Source: Ekhidna sp964289745 (GTDB lineage Bacteria > Bacteroidota > Bacteroidia > Cytophagales > Cyclobacteriaceae). From it: a stretch of DNA of 64,000 bases. The translations under genes and the position numbers were made by a program. Positions 25,513-34,733 of this stretch are shown here, one piece after another. The notes under the pieces were generated by a model. It searched no databases and had not been told where the DNA came from. It worked only from the letters and a program-made list of their open reading frames with translations. How positions within the stretch are numbered: position 1 is the stretch's first letter; the number at the start of each line of letters is the position of its first letter. Location of the stretch: positions 310,001 to 374,000 of the forward strand of contig CAXYMM010000001.1 of NCBI GenBank assembly GCA_964289745.1, written 5' to 3'.

Positions 25513-25971
25513 CTACCATGTAGTGCTTTTGCTATTTGAGACCGCCTTCATAATGTCTTTTTGACTTATCTGCCCAACTAAAATGCCGCTACTATTGACT
25601 ACTGGAAATCTTCTAAATCGCATTTGCAAGAACATTCTGGCTACCTCAAAAATATTGAGATTAGGCTCCACTGTTACTACTTTTTGAGCCATATGCTCAC
25701 TTACAAGCCCGCTGAATATAGGTAGGTTATGATATGTTCCTTTTACTACTTCTTTCAGGCAATCTCCTTCAGAAATAATTCCTACTAATTCACCTTGTTC
25801 ATCCACTACTGGACCTCCAGATATTTTATTTTTCATCAGTGCCTCCACTACTTCGAACATGGACTGATCTGGACTAAATGTGATCAATTTTTTTGCCATG
25901 TAATCTTGAACGGTGATTGGTTGTGATTCCTCTATTTTGGGGGCTTCCACTCCCCGATAGTTCATTACCAT
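25513..25971 (-). CDS. CBS-domain protein
   Basis: Two tandem CBS domains (about ITVQDYMAKKLITFSPDQS onward and then VSEHMAQKVVTVEPNLNIF onward) ending ILVGQISQKDIMKAV. The full open frame reaches 26028, but its first 19 codons are hydrophobic and basic and not family-like. A start at 25971 (MVMNYRGVEAPKIEE) or 25965 gives the usual N-terminus. CBS pairs bind adenine nucleotides and regulate partners; no partner is fused. Function unknown beyond that. Confidence 0.8.
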   Translation of the reverse strand: MVMNYRGVEAPKIEESQPITVQDYMAKKLITFSPDQSMFEVVEALMKNKISGGPVVDEQGELVGIISEGDCLKEVVKGTYHNLPIFSGLVSEHMAQKVVTVEPNLNIFEVARMFLQMRFRRFPVVNSSGILVGQISQKDIMKAVSNSKSTTW

Positions 25972-26046
25972 AAGATTTATTGTTTTTGATAACCTTATAA
26001 GTTTAAGTGAAAAAGGTTTAAAAAACAATAAAATTAAGAAGTTTAA

Positions 26047-26469
26047 TCAGCTTGAATGATCCAAGACGATCAGCCATTCATCTCCGAATCTCCTAAAGAG
26101 AAGTGTAAAATGACCAGATAGGTTGTCTGATCTTCTTACCAAACTCCATTTACCTATCACGCTCCAAAAATCATCGCCTAATGATTTCAGCGAAATTAAT
26201 TCTAAATTGAGTTTCCCCATCAATTCGGGAGAAGGGTAAGATTTACGGTAATTTTCTAGAGTTTGATCCCAGCCATAGGTTACTCCTTTTGATCCAATAA
26301 AGACCAGATTTTCTGACTTCCAATAACCTTCCATAAAGCATTCAAGATTTGAATCATTCCAACAGTCTTGCTGTTTTGCTATTACTTTTCTTATAGCTAC
26401 TTCTTCGGAAGATTGTGCTATCGAACAAAAGCATATAAGTGTAAATGTTAAGATGGGGAGAAGCCTCAC
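26047..26469 (-). CDS. Secreted NTF2-like (SnoaL/DUF4440-type) protein
   Basis: A 140-residue protein with signal peptide (MRLLPILTFTLICFCSIAQ). Its NTF2-like cone fold is suggested by the AIRKVIAKQQDCWNDSNLECFMEGY start and the GHFTLLFRRFGDEWLIVLDHSS end, typical of DUF4440/SnoaL-like proteins. The ligand is unknown. The start overlaps the end of the TerB-like gene by four bases, so the pair is co-translated. Confidence 0.75.
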   Translation of the reverse strand: MRLLPILTFTLICFCSIAQSSEEVAIRKVIAKQQDCWNDSNLECFMEGYWKSENLVFIGSKGVTYGWDQTLENYRKSYPSPELMGKLNLELISLKSLGDDFWSVIGKWSLVRRSDNLSGHFTLLFRRFGDEWLIVLDHSS

Positions 26470-26891
26470 TTTTTAAGATAGGTTTGAATCTTTGCTTTGA
26501 GTGATTCTTTATCGGTAGTAATATGTGGGTCACTATAGATTTTCAACATCATATCCAGCAATACATCCTCATCATAACCTAGTTTGCTAGCAATTCTGGC
26601 ACAGTATTGAATTTCCTCTTTATATATTCTTCCGTCAATTTTCATTAACTGTACTACATTGTATAAATAATCATATCGCTGGTCATCATTGAGTGTATCT
26701 AATCCTTCTATCTTCGAAGGATCTTCAAACGCCTCACTAATTTCTTCGTTTGACATTCCATTAGCCTTCCCTATTTGTTTAATCAGATCAATTTCATCCT
26801 GCACCACAACACCATCGACTCTTGCTAATTGTACTAGCATGTTCAGATATGAGCGAGGAATATTTGAAAGATTGCCTGCGATAGTTGTAAT
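26466..26891 (-). CDS. TerB-like (DjlA N-terminal-like) helical protein, unusual start
   Basis: An all-helical protein of the TerB/DjlA-N type: two repeats of a VDG-x-V-x-x-x-E motif (LARVDGVVVQDEI and MKIDGRIYKEEI). The first ATG is at 26840, giving 124 residues. However, the family-like segment NIPRSYLNMLVQLARVDG begins before it and is open back to a stop at 26898-26900, with only ATT at 26889-26891 as a near-start. I list that extended frame. Either an ATT start is used, or the ATG was lost and the protein now starts inside helix 1. The NTF2-like gene follows with a 4-base overlap. Confidence 0.7.
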   Translation of the reverse strand: MTTIAGNLSNIPRSYLNMLVQLARVDGVVVQDEIDLIKQIGKANGMSNEEISEAFEDPSKIEGLDTLNDDQRYDYLYNVVQLMKIDGRIYKEEIQYCARIASKLGYDEDVLLDMMLKIYSDPHITTDKESLKAKIQTYLKK

Positions 26892-27175
26892 GTTTAATTA
26901 TCTTTCTTGAACCAAACAGAAGTAATATAAAAATGCAAAGGTAACTCTGTAAGTATTAAACTCAAATTAAATAAATGGATAAATCTCCTGTAGTTAGGAT
27001 AAAATTTATTATTGAATTTTATATATTTTTTCTTTAAAAATCATATATTAATTCGATCAAATAGTAGTAATATAGTAAGATAAATAAATCATAATCTGAA
27101 AGTCAAGCTTATTTATGACATTCAAAAGGAATTAGAGAAACCTTTTGCCCCACGCAAAAGAATCTAAACAGTCTG

Positions 27176-27352
27176 CTCTCAACTATGCAATCCATTTATG
27201 ATCAGAATAAATTATGCTATACTCTTTGAAGGATTTAAAACAAGCATTTTCTCCAAAAGCACCGAATTCATACTTATACAATTCATCAATAAATTGCAGT
27301 TCAATTCGTCAATCAATAATTTGAAAGTGGATTAGAAAGTTTAACACAACGG
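27176..27352 (-). repeat. Degenerate dispersed repeat, copy 1
   Basis: Read on the minus strand this segment matches 61998-62171 on the plus strand over about 170 bases. The match includes the blocks CGTTGTGTTAA, ACTTTCAAATTATTGATTGA, TTTGATGAATTGTA-like, TTTTGGAGAA and a GTTGCATAATTGAG-like end. In one frame both copies encode a similar peptide (IDELYKYEFGAFGEN here, FDELYESERGDFGED there), so the ancestor may have been protein-coding. Confidence 0.65.
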
Positions 27353-27797
27353 ATTAAGTATTTGTATTTGACTCCTCTGATAGAATAGAATATGAGAAGT
27401 TTAAATCTCTATGGTAGATTCAAGTAAAAGTCTCAATAATCCTTGAGGGTTCGACCAATAATCATTAGACCTTACTCCCAACATTTCAATATTGAAGGAG
27501 AAACGTTTGATACATACTTCGGCTCTATTGGCACTATGAGGTGGCAGGGATTTTCATGGTTATCTATGCCAACATTTCAATTAGGTATTGTTCTGGTTAA
27601 GAACAATGACCTGAAAATTAGAGACTTGCCAGTGATCAATGCATAGGAGTTTGAAATTAATATGTTTGGAGTAGGTGTTCTTCAAGATTCAAAATAATGG
27701 ATTCCAGATTTAAAATAGGTTTCATTAAAGATATTGGGCTTTATTGGACACACAAGAATTAGCATTAGATAGAATATCTAAATACTACTATAAAAAA

Positions 27798-27830
27798 AGA
27801 AAAGTCCCTCCAAAAGAGGAACTTTCTCTT
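27798..27830. terminator. Terminator-like hairpin in the decayed region
   Basis: AAAGTCCCTC (27801-27810) and GAGGAACTTT (27816-27825) form a 10-base stem with one mismatch and a CAAAA loop, with A-rich DNA on the left and CTCTT on the right. It probably ended a gene that is now lost. Confidence 0.5.
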
Positions 27831-28690
27831 AATACTTGTTAATCAGGTGTATGAAAAATTTGTGTTATGAAACTGTTGATACAAGAAATAATAAAAAGGT
27901 AACCATCCGCTATGAAAAAAATGATTGACCATGTAACTGAATGGTCTCAATTGATTTCTTCTTTTGAAAAAATTGATGAATCATGGTCTTAATTCTCATC
28001 TTTTAGTGTTGGTTCTAAGGCTGTATCTGTATTGATTGAACCAGACTCATACTTTTAAATAAGCTCAGAATCACTTAATCTCTTTCTTTGATTTACTCAC
28101 TTTTTTAAGCATTAGCTCATACGAAAGTGACTGTATGATTTTCTATGAATAATCATTGATTCTACCTCTTGATGGAGGACACATACCTCTTCCCTTAAGC
28201 TGTCTAAAGTAGAAGAGTGTGGACTATTAAAGTGGATTAAAGAGAAAAAGGACATGCCTTCCATTGCTAGGCAATTGCAAACATCTTCTAGGCTAAGAAG
28301 CCTCCCCTTTTCATGCCTAATGTAAAGTTAAGACCGACTAAAAAACCATCAAAACCAACTTTTAGCTATCCCCTATTCCCCTTCTTTCATACAACTCGTA
28401 ACACAATTGAGCCTGTCCTTAGAAAAAGTAGTAGCAACCATAAAAAATCTAAAAATCACCAAGGCATTGACTTGCCCTTCAAGAAAAATTTATCATTGCT
28501 TTTTCCTGTCAATTTAAAGACCCATAAGCTCACCATGAGAACCATAAATGAAAAAGCTTCAAGCAATAAGTTAATAGAATTTAATTAAACCATGGCAATT
28601 AATAATCAAATCAAGAATAAACGGCGTAAAACACGTCGCAATTATTAAGAAAGTTTATAAATTTATTGCTAAAGCAACTAACTATTTTTA

Positions 28691-29815
28691 ATGGAAACAG
28701 TCGCAGCACCTACCCTAGACGGGGCTACCGATTTTATGCCAATTAATGGAACAGATTATCTGGAACTGTTTGTAAGCAATGCAAAGCAGGCAGCATATTT
28801 TTATAGATCAGCCTTTGGCTTTCAATCCTTGGCTTATGCAGGTTTGGAGACTGGCTTAAAGGATCGAGAATCATACGTAGTAGTCCAAGATAAAATAAGG
28901 TTAATTCTTACTTCGCCACTCAAAAGTGGTACTGATATTGGTCGGCATATCGACTTACATGGAGATGGAGTAAAAGTAACTGCTCTTTGGGTAGATAATG
29001 CAACCTACGCATACAATGAAGCAATGAAAAGGGGTGCCAAATCTTATTTAGAACCCGAAACTCTGAAAGATGAAGATGGAAAAGTGGTAAGAGCAGGCAT
29101 TTATACTTATGGCGAGGTAGTGCATATCTTCGTAGAGAGAAAAGACTACCATGGAACATTTTTGCCAGGATATAGTGCTTGGGTCTCCGACTATAAAACA
29201 GAGGTGGTAGGATTAAAGTATGTAGACCATATGGTAGGCAATGTCGAGCTAGGACAGATGAATAAATGGGTGAAGTTTTATGAGGAGGTACTCGGGTTTA
29301 AACAGATTTTGTCTTTCGACGATAAAGATATTTCTACGGAATATACCGCATTGATGAGTAAGGTAATGAGCAATGGAAATGGGCGGATTAAGTTTCCAAT
29401 CAATGAGCCAGCCCCTAGCAAAAAGAAATCGCAAGTAGATGAATACCTTGAATTCTACGAAGGGGCTGGTGTACAGCACATTGCGGTGGCTACCGATAAC
29501 ATTATTAGAACGGTTTCTGAATTGAAATCTAGGGGCATTGAATTTTTAGAAATTCCGGATACCTATTATGATACGCTAGAAGAAAGGGTAGGAAATATCG
29601 ATGAAAATATTGAAGCTTTAAGGACATTGGGTATTTTGGTAGACCGCGATGAAGATGGCTATTTATTACAAATTTTCACGAAGACAGTTCAAGCTCGCCC
29701 GACCATGTTTTTTGAAATTATTCAGCGAAAAGGTGCTACTTCTTTTGGAAAAGGGAACTTCAAAGCACTTTTTGAAGCATTGGAACGTGCGCAAGAAGAC
29801 CGAGGTACACTTTAA
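28691..29815 (+). CDS. hppD: 4-hydroxyphenylpyruvate dioxygenase
   Basis: Converts 4-hydroxyphenylpyruvate to homogentisate in tyrosine breakdown. The 374 residues contain two vicinal-oxygen-chelate domains. The iron ligands are His180 (VDHMVGNV), His263 (GVQHIAVAT) and Glu342 (MFFEIIQRKG), all present. The C-terminal gate helix (GKGNFKALFEALERAQ) is intact. The usual partner homogentisate dioxygenase gene is not next to it in this window. The gene stands alone between two non-coding stretches. Confidence 0.96.
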   Translation: METVAAPTLDGATDFMPINGTDYLELFVSNAKQAAYFYRSAFGFQSLAYAGLETGLKDRESYVVVQDKIRLILTSPLKSGTDIGRHIDLHGDGVKVTALWVDNATYAYNEAMKRGAKSYLEPETLKDEDGKVVRAGIYTYGEVVHIFVERKDYHGTFLPGYSAWVSDYKTEVVGLKYVDHMVGNVELGQMNKWVKFYEEVLGFKQILSFDDKDISTEYTALMSKVMSNGNGRIKFPINEPAPSKKKSQVDEYLEFYEGAGVQHIAVATDNIIRTVSELKSRGIEFLEIPDTYYDTLEERVGNIDENIEALRTLGILVDRDEDGYLLQIFTKTVQARPTMFFEIIQRKGATSFGKGNFKALFEALERAQEDRGTL

Positions 29816-30128
29816 TAAAACAGATTTACTGATTTCCAATTTTCCCCACTAGTTCTAGAACAGGATTTGTTTTGTTATAACGATTAGGAAGATTACACAA
29901 CTAGAAGCACAAATGTGGCAGAATGGGTAGGTTCACGCTCAAGTTGTACAGAAAGGATTAAAAAAATAGTTTGATTATTCGCTATACCGATATTGTTAGC
30001 GACGGCTATGGGTTCTCCTTTATTAGGATAATGTCAAGTTGTCAATCCAATGAAAAAACTATCTATTCTTCCTGAGTTATTTATCACCTTTTTAAGGTCG
30101 CCACTCATATTTTTTTGTATTCAGCATT
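29816..30128. other. Spacer, nothing recognised
   Basis: About 310 bases between hppD and a convergent methyltransferase gene. It contains a 10-base palindrome GTTCTAGAAC near 29855 but no open frame, RNA gene or terminator that I can support. Confidence 0.5.
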
Positions 30129-31004
30129 CTACCATCCTTTATTATAAATTCGAGGTCTTGGCAGATAATCATTGATATCAAACAAATTCGTTCTTTTACT
30201 GCCAATAGTTTTCCTAAAAACTCCTATCAATTGCAAATCTATTCCATGAGAAAATCCAAAATTCATGAATAATTCCTTCCATACTTGGTTCATGCCATCC
30301 GACCAGTAAATATCATCATATATGTATATGGAATTGTTCGACATTAAGGGTTCTAAACGTTTTGTATAGTGAATAGTCGCATCTCTTTCATGTTGTCCAT
30401 CTATAAATACACAATCAAACTGTTGTTCCTCTTCCAGTAATTGATCAATTGCGTCATCAAAAAGGCAATTCATAATTCTAAAATTATCCGATACCCTACT
30501 TATATTACTTTCAGCAATATTGCACAAATCTTTGCTCCCTTCTATTGTAACCAGCTCAACTCCATTAACGGAAGTAAAGTAACTACCACTAAAACCAGTA
30601 TTTGTACCTAACTCAAGAATTTTTTTCCTACCCGTACCCTCTATAATTCTCCTCAAAATCAATCCTTTAAAAATGTCAGACCCTGTTTTCATGATATTTT
30701 CCATCTTAGTAGATTCATAATTACCCGGCTCTGCATGAGTTGAATTATTTTTTAATTTGAAAGTGTTTGAATGAGGTGAAGAAAAAGTCTTAAGTTCTGT
30801 TTTATCATAAAACCCTGGAATTTGTTTTCGGAAGGATTCAATATGTTTACTTAATGCTTTTTCCTCAGAGGTCATTTCTAATTTGTAGTAGTATAATAAT
30901 TTAGCCGCCGATTGATACTCAGTGGGTAAATTCCTTAGAAAATCTTCCTTAAAGTTTTGATTATTTACTAATCGAGACAGCCCTTGTTTGAAATATTTAT
31001 TCAC
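30129..31004 (-). CDS. Class I SAM-dependent methyltransferase (O-methyltransferase type)
   Basis: A 291-residue protein. The SAM-binding motif I is ILELGTNTGFSGSYF at about 130-144, motif II VTIEGS, then DCVFIDGQHERD and the post-core IYIYDDIYWSDGMNQVW. This order matches the methyltransf_24 / catechol-type O-methyltransferase-like group. The substrate is unknown. An N-terminal helical part of about 100 residues precedes the core. Base composition is AT-rich relative to the housekeeping genes, as in its upstream neighbour. Confidence 0.8.
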   Translation of the reverse strand: MNKYFKQGLSRLVNNQNFKEDFLRNLPTEYQSAAKLLYYYKLEMTSEEKALSKHIESFRKQIPGFYDKTELKTFSSPHSNTFKLKNNSTHAEPGNYESTKMENIMKTGSDIFKGLILRRIIEGTGRKKILELGTNTGFSGSYFTSVNGVELVTIEGSKDLCNIAESNISRVSDNFRIMNCLFDDAIDQLLEEEQQFDCVFIDGQHERDATIHYTKRLEPLMSNNSIYIYDDIYWSDGMNQVWKELFMNFGFSHGIDLQLIGVFRKTIGSKRTNLFDINDYLPRPRIYNKGW

Positions 31005-31086
31005 TTATTAGCTTATTTATTTGGATACAACACTATATAAAAATGCATTAAAACGTATTTTTCCATGTTATCATGCATACTTTATG

Positions 31087-32094
31087 TTATTTAACGGCTT
31101 CTATAGCGTATATAAAGCCATAATGAATGGGATTAAGTCTATCCTCCCATAGTGCTGGACTGACACTTTGATAAGGCTGGGCGAAATACACTTCTGAAAA
31201 GCCTAAGTCTTTTATATATGAAAATAAATCTTCTTTAGAAAAATAATCAGCGTTATGCTGATGAGGTTCTTTTTCGTTCACATTTACCTTTTTTTGTAAA
31301 TCTTTGTAGAAGAGGCTTAAATCATTATTATTTAGTTTAGATAATGCATCTTTTATGGAGGTTGAGTTTTTAGTTAAATTACTCATTGCAGCGGTAGCAT
31401 TGTGGTAAACAAAAGCAGTTGAAGCATCAAATTTTATTCTTTTATCAGGTTTTGTTAATGATTCTATTATATAGGTATCGTTTTCATCAAAATAGGCTTT
31501 TACTCTGTTTTTATTCTTGCGTAAAAACTCTGAAATCAGAGTTAAACTTTCTCTACATTCATATGGAACTTTAGGTGAAATAAGGTTTTTATTTAGAAGC
31601 TTCACTCCATATTCGTAAGAATGAACTTTAGAATGAAAAACTCCTCCTTTTTTTAATATTCTAAAAGCTTCTCTACATAGATTTTTTGTAGCTTCAATTG
31701 ATATATGCTCAATTAGAAACGAATTGAATATAACTTCGGCATTTTTGTCTGAAAGTGGAATTGAAGATAGAGATTCTAAATCATGGAATATATCAATGTT
31801 TTTTTTTGAGTATTTACTTTTTTCTAAATCTATATAAGTCCAAAAGTTAAATTTACTTCTTTGATTACCTGCTCCAATATTGTAAAATAATTTATTTTCT
31901 ATACTTTCTTCATCATAATAATTGTATATAACCTGCTCTATATAGTTGGCCTGTAAAAGTTTTGTTTTAATATAAATATTTTTTGGAAAAAGGGCAGATG
32001 CTACTTTTCTAAAAAAAGATGAATGTTTTAATAAAAAATCAACTATTTTCTTAAATTTTTTTCCGTTCATTCTATTAGGTTGAATCATACGCAA
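31087..32094 (-). CDS. Class I SAM-dependent methyltransferase, AT-rich
   Basis: A 335-residue protein with a degenerate SAM motif I (KLFYNIGAGNQRSKFNFW, about 78), motif II-like TYIDLEKSK, and the acceptor block AEVIFNSFLIEHISIEATKN with FRILKKGGVFHSKVHS. This fits the methyltransferase_11-like class used in polysaccharide or surface modification, but the substrate is unknown. Very AT-rich, Lys/Asn/Phe-rich codon use marks it as unlike the neighbouring housekeeping genes. Transfer from elsewhere is plausible. It lies 82 bases from the other methyltransferase on the same strand. Confidence 0.7.
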   Translation of the reverse strand: MRMIQPNRMNGKKFKKIVDFLLKHSSFFRKVASALFPKNIYIKTKLLQANYIEQVIYNYYDEESIENKLFYNIGAGNQRSKFNFWTYIDLEKSKYSKKNIDIFHDLESLSSIPLSDKNAEVIFNSFLIEHISIEATKNLCREAFRILKKGGVFHSKVHSYEYGVKLLNKNLISPKVPYECRESLTLISEFLRKNKNRVKAYFDENDTYIIESLTKPDKRIKFDASTAFVYHNATAAMSNLTKNSTSIKDALSKLNNNDLSLFYKDLQKKVNVNEKEPHQHNADYFSKEDLFSYIKDLGFSEVYFAQPYQSVSPALWEDRLNPIHYGFIYAIEAVK

Positions 32095-32329
32095 CGACCG
32101 GATATGACGTTGTGATCTACGAGCTTAATTAATTGCGATAAAAGTAGCTTCTCTGCTGGTACATTCAAAGTATCAGGATAACACCTCCCTATAAAGATTA
32201 GAGACTCTCATGAACAGAAAGTCATAGAAAACACTTCAGTTAAACCAAGCTGAGAAGGAGGTGAAATCATCAAAATACATTTTACATATCGCTGCCTTTT
32301 GATCACCCTAAAATTTGAACGAATACTCA

Positions 32330-32857
32330 TCAAACACTAACCGTTCTTCTTTTTACTTTTTCCTTGTAGAATTTTTTATCTGCTATGTAGATAGTTTTAT
32401 TAATCTCGCAAAACACCTTTCCCTCCTTATTGGAAATAAGAACGGTTTTTAGAATTTCAGTTTCACCATCGCTTGCTACTTTTCGCTTGATTTCTGCCAC
32501 CTCATTTTCATTAAAGATAAAAGAAGCATACGCATCTTCATTTGCTGGACGCTTAAATTTTACTATAGAAGATTTGTCCCAAACAATATACCCTTTACCT
32601 ATAATTTGAAGTAGCTGCACCACATAGATTGGATCGGTAGCGGAAAACAAACTTCCACCAAATATAGTACCAGCAAAATTTCGATTTTTATAAGAGATGG
32701 GAATTTTAATATCTACTCTCCAGAAACCTGGAAGTACATTTGTGACTTGTCCAGTAGATCTTCGATACATGGGCGAGGCATTGAATATTATTTTGAAAAG
32801 CTTGTGCGAACTATTGGGGAAATACTTTTTCCCCAGCTTAGAAAGTTGTTGATACAT
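32330..32857 (-). CDS. DUF4442 hotdog-fold protein
   Basis: A 175-residue protein with the DUF4442 (acyl-CoA thioesterase-like hotdog) pattern: NASPMYRRSTGQVTNVLPGF, then KNRNFAGTIFGGSLFSATDP with the GGSLF segment at the start of the hot-dog helix. Putative role is a thioesterase or acyl-binding protein, with no proven reaction for the family. It stands alone, and the tRNA-His gene is further left. Confidence 0.78.
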   Translation of the reverse strand: MYQQLSKLGKKYFPNSSHKLFKIIFNASPMYRRSTGQVTNVLPGFWRVDIKIPISYKNRNFAGTIFGGSLFSATDPIYVVQLLQIIGKGYIVWDKSSIVKFKRPANEDAYASFIFNENEVAEIKRKVASDGETEILKTVLISNKEGKVFCEINKTIYIADKKFYKEKVKRRTVSV

Positions 32858-33037
32858 TTCGTTGATTATTAGACTTTATTGTTGAGGTTCAGCACTTCGA
32901 TGTAGTACCATAATAATTTTAACCTAAAATATGCCTTGGAGGTTGGCTCTCATTTCTGCGGAGGGGGTAATAGCCATGACTGGAATCTATAATGTCATTA
33001 AAAAAGTAATTACTCCATGTGTCTGGTTCTTATTTGC

Positions 33038-33115
33038 TGGGGTGGAAGACCGGTCTCGAACCGGCGACCTCCGGAACCACAATCCGGCGCTCTAACCAAC
33101 TGAGCTACAACCACC
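33038..33115 (-). tRNA. tRNA-His (GTG)
   Basis: Cloverleaf on the minus strand: G-1 then GTGGTTG, D arm GCTC...GAGC, anticodon arm CCGGA-TTGTGGT-TCCGG with GTG anticodon, T arm GCCGG-TTCGAGA-CCGGT, then CTTCCAC and discriminator C. The extra 5' G pairing C73 is the histidine identity element, and the 3' CCA appears encoded (33038-33040). Two U-U mismatches fall in the acceptor stem (positions 5-68 and 6-67). Confidence 0.92.
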
Positions 33116-33177
33116 ATATCTCCTTTTTTAAAAAAGAGGATAAAGTTAATGTGATATGAGAAATTTGCAAACGAATT

Positions 33178-34509
33178 CTAGCGGTCAAAAGTGAGTCGTT
33201 GTCCAGGCTTTGTATCATCGATCTTACCATTGCTATAAACCAAATGCCCAGATACGAAGGTTTTCTCAACAGTAGACTTAAATGTATGACCATCAAACGG
33301 TGACCATCCGCACTTAGCTCTTATATTTTTTTTCTCTACCCTCCATGACTTGAATAGATCTACCAAAGCCATGTCTGCATGATACCCCTCTTTTAAGTAG
33401 CCACGATTTTTTACCTGAAAACAATCTGCCACAGCATGACTCGTCTTTTCAGCAATTCGCTCTAAAGAAATTTTTCCTTCGTGATAAAAATCCAACATGG
33501 CGACCAATGTATGCTGAATAAGCGGACCACCAGAGGGGGCTTTTGAATAAGGATTTTGTTTTTCTTCAAGCGTATGAGGGGCATGATCCGTCGCAATCAC
33601 ATCAATTCTATTGTCCAAAAGTGCTTTCCAGATTTGCGCTCTGTCCTTTTCCGTTTTCACCGCAGGATTCCACTTAATGAATGCTCCTTTTTCATCATAA
33701 TCCTGATCGGAAAACCATAAGTGATGGATGCATGCTTCTGAAGTGATTCTTTTTTGTTTTAACGGAATCTGATTAGTAAATAAGTTGGTTTCTTTCTCGG
33801 TCGATATATGCAAAATATGCAGCCTGGTTTTATTTTTCTCGGCTAACTCAATTGCCTTTGAAGAAGAAAGATAGCAAGCGGCCTCACTTCGAATAGTTGG
33901 ATGGTATTTAAACGGGATATTTTCACCATACTTTGCAATGTACGCTTCAGTATTTTTTCTAATTGTGCCTTCATCCTCACAGTGCGTTGCAATGAGGGTG
34001 GGTGCATTGCGAAAGATGTTTTCCAAGGTAGCTTGATCATCCACTAGCATGTTTCCAGTAGAAGATCCCATAAAAATTTTAATGCCACAGACGTTTTTAG
34101 GATTCGTTTTTAGTACATCGTCCAAATTGTCGTTGGTAGCACCCATATAAAAGGAGTAGTTGGCTGGCGAATTTTGCGCCCCTATTTGGTACTTGGCTTC
34201 TAATAGTTCTTGAGTGATGGTCTGCGGGTTTACGTTGGGCATCTCCATAAAAGACGTAACGCCACCCGCCACCGCAGCTCTGGATTCTGAATAAATCGTT
34301 CCTTTATGTGTTAGACCTGGTTCCCTAAAATGTACCTGATCGTCGATAACACCAGGAAATGCATGTAGACCGCTTGCATTAATTTCCACGTGGTTGGCTA
34401 TTATTGAGATACTTGGGGCTATTTTTATAATGATATCGTTTTCAATAAGAATATCGTTCACCTCAATCTTCCCTTCGTTTACGATTTGTGCTTCTTTTAA
34501 TAAAAACAT
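33178..34509 (-). CDS. pyrC: Dihydroorotase (class I, Bacteroidota type)
   Basis: Third step of pyrimidine synthesis: interconverts carbamoyl aspartate and dihydroorotate. The 443 residues form an amidohydrolase TIM barrel. The usual metal HxH site reads DDQVHFREPG, so the first His is Gln here; FREPG, the carbamylated Lys region (GIKIFMGSSTGN), ATHCEDEG, LHILHIS and the ATDHAPH Asp are present. DQVH is, from memory, common to Bacteroidota dihydroorotases. Hence I keep the function. It starts divergently from a spacer before the M28 peptidase gene and no other pyr genes are adjacent. Confidence 0.85.
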   Translation of the reverse strand: MFLLKEAQIVNEGKIEVNDILIENDIIIKIAPSISIIANHVEINASGLHAFPGVIDDQVHFREPGLTHKGTIYSESRAAVAGGVTSFMEMPNVNPQTITQELLEAKYQIGAQNSPANYSFYMGATNDNLDDVLKTNPKNVCGIKIFMGSSTGNMLVDDQATLENIFRNAPTLIATHCEDEGTIRKNTEAYIAKYGENIPFKYHPTIRSEAACYLSSSKAIELAEKNKTRLHILHISTEKETNLFTNQIPLKQKRITSEACIHHLWFSDQDYDEKGAFIKWNPAVKTEKDRAQIWKALLDNRIDVIATDHAPHTLEEKQNPYSKAPSGGPLIQHTLVAMLDFYHEGKISLERIAEKTSHAVADCFQVKNRGYLKEGYHADMALVDLFKSWRVEKKNIRAKCGWSPFDGHTFKSTVEKTFVSGHLVYSNGKIDDTKPGQRLTFDR

Positions 34510-34733
34510 TGGGATGTATTCTTTTGAGTATTGCGTTTATTTTAGCTGAATGCTGAGAAAATTAGAATGAAATTGATTAGACCGCCTAAGAAAACGTTAA
34601 TAACGCTAGAACGATGAATTTAACAAACTTTCTTTCCATAGCTGATGAGGAGATCATGCGGGGCAAAGTCTTCATTATGATTGATCTTCACGCGTTTGCC
34701 TCACTTCTCTTTCTTCAATCAGGCATTAACCCC

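Larger units (their letters stand above)
26901..28690. other. Long spacer of decayed or non-coding DNA
   Basis: Nearly 1.8 kb with no credible intact gene. Contents I can point to are a degenerate copy of a dispersed repeat (27176-27352) and a terminator-like hairpin (27798-27830). Short frames look like scraps, for example LLKWIKEKKDMPSIARQLQ near 28218-28275. A 91-codon frame at 28313-28588 contains KNHQGIDL, faintly like the HxGIDL motif of M23 peptidases, but the rest does not fit. The most likely reading is a graveyard of lost genes. Confidence 0.6.

Noticed and set aside
28313..28588. Degenerate M23 peptidase because of KNHQGIDL
   Set aside because: Only a single HxGID-like motif. The rest does not follow M23 order, so it is too weak to call.
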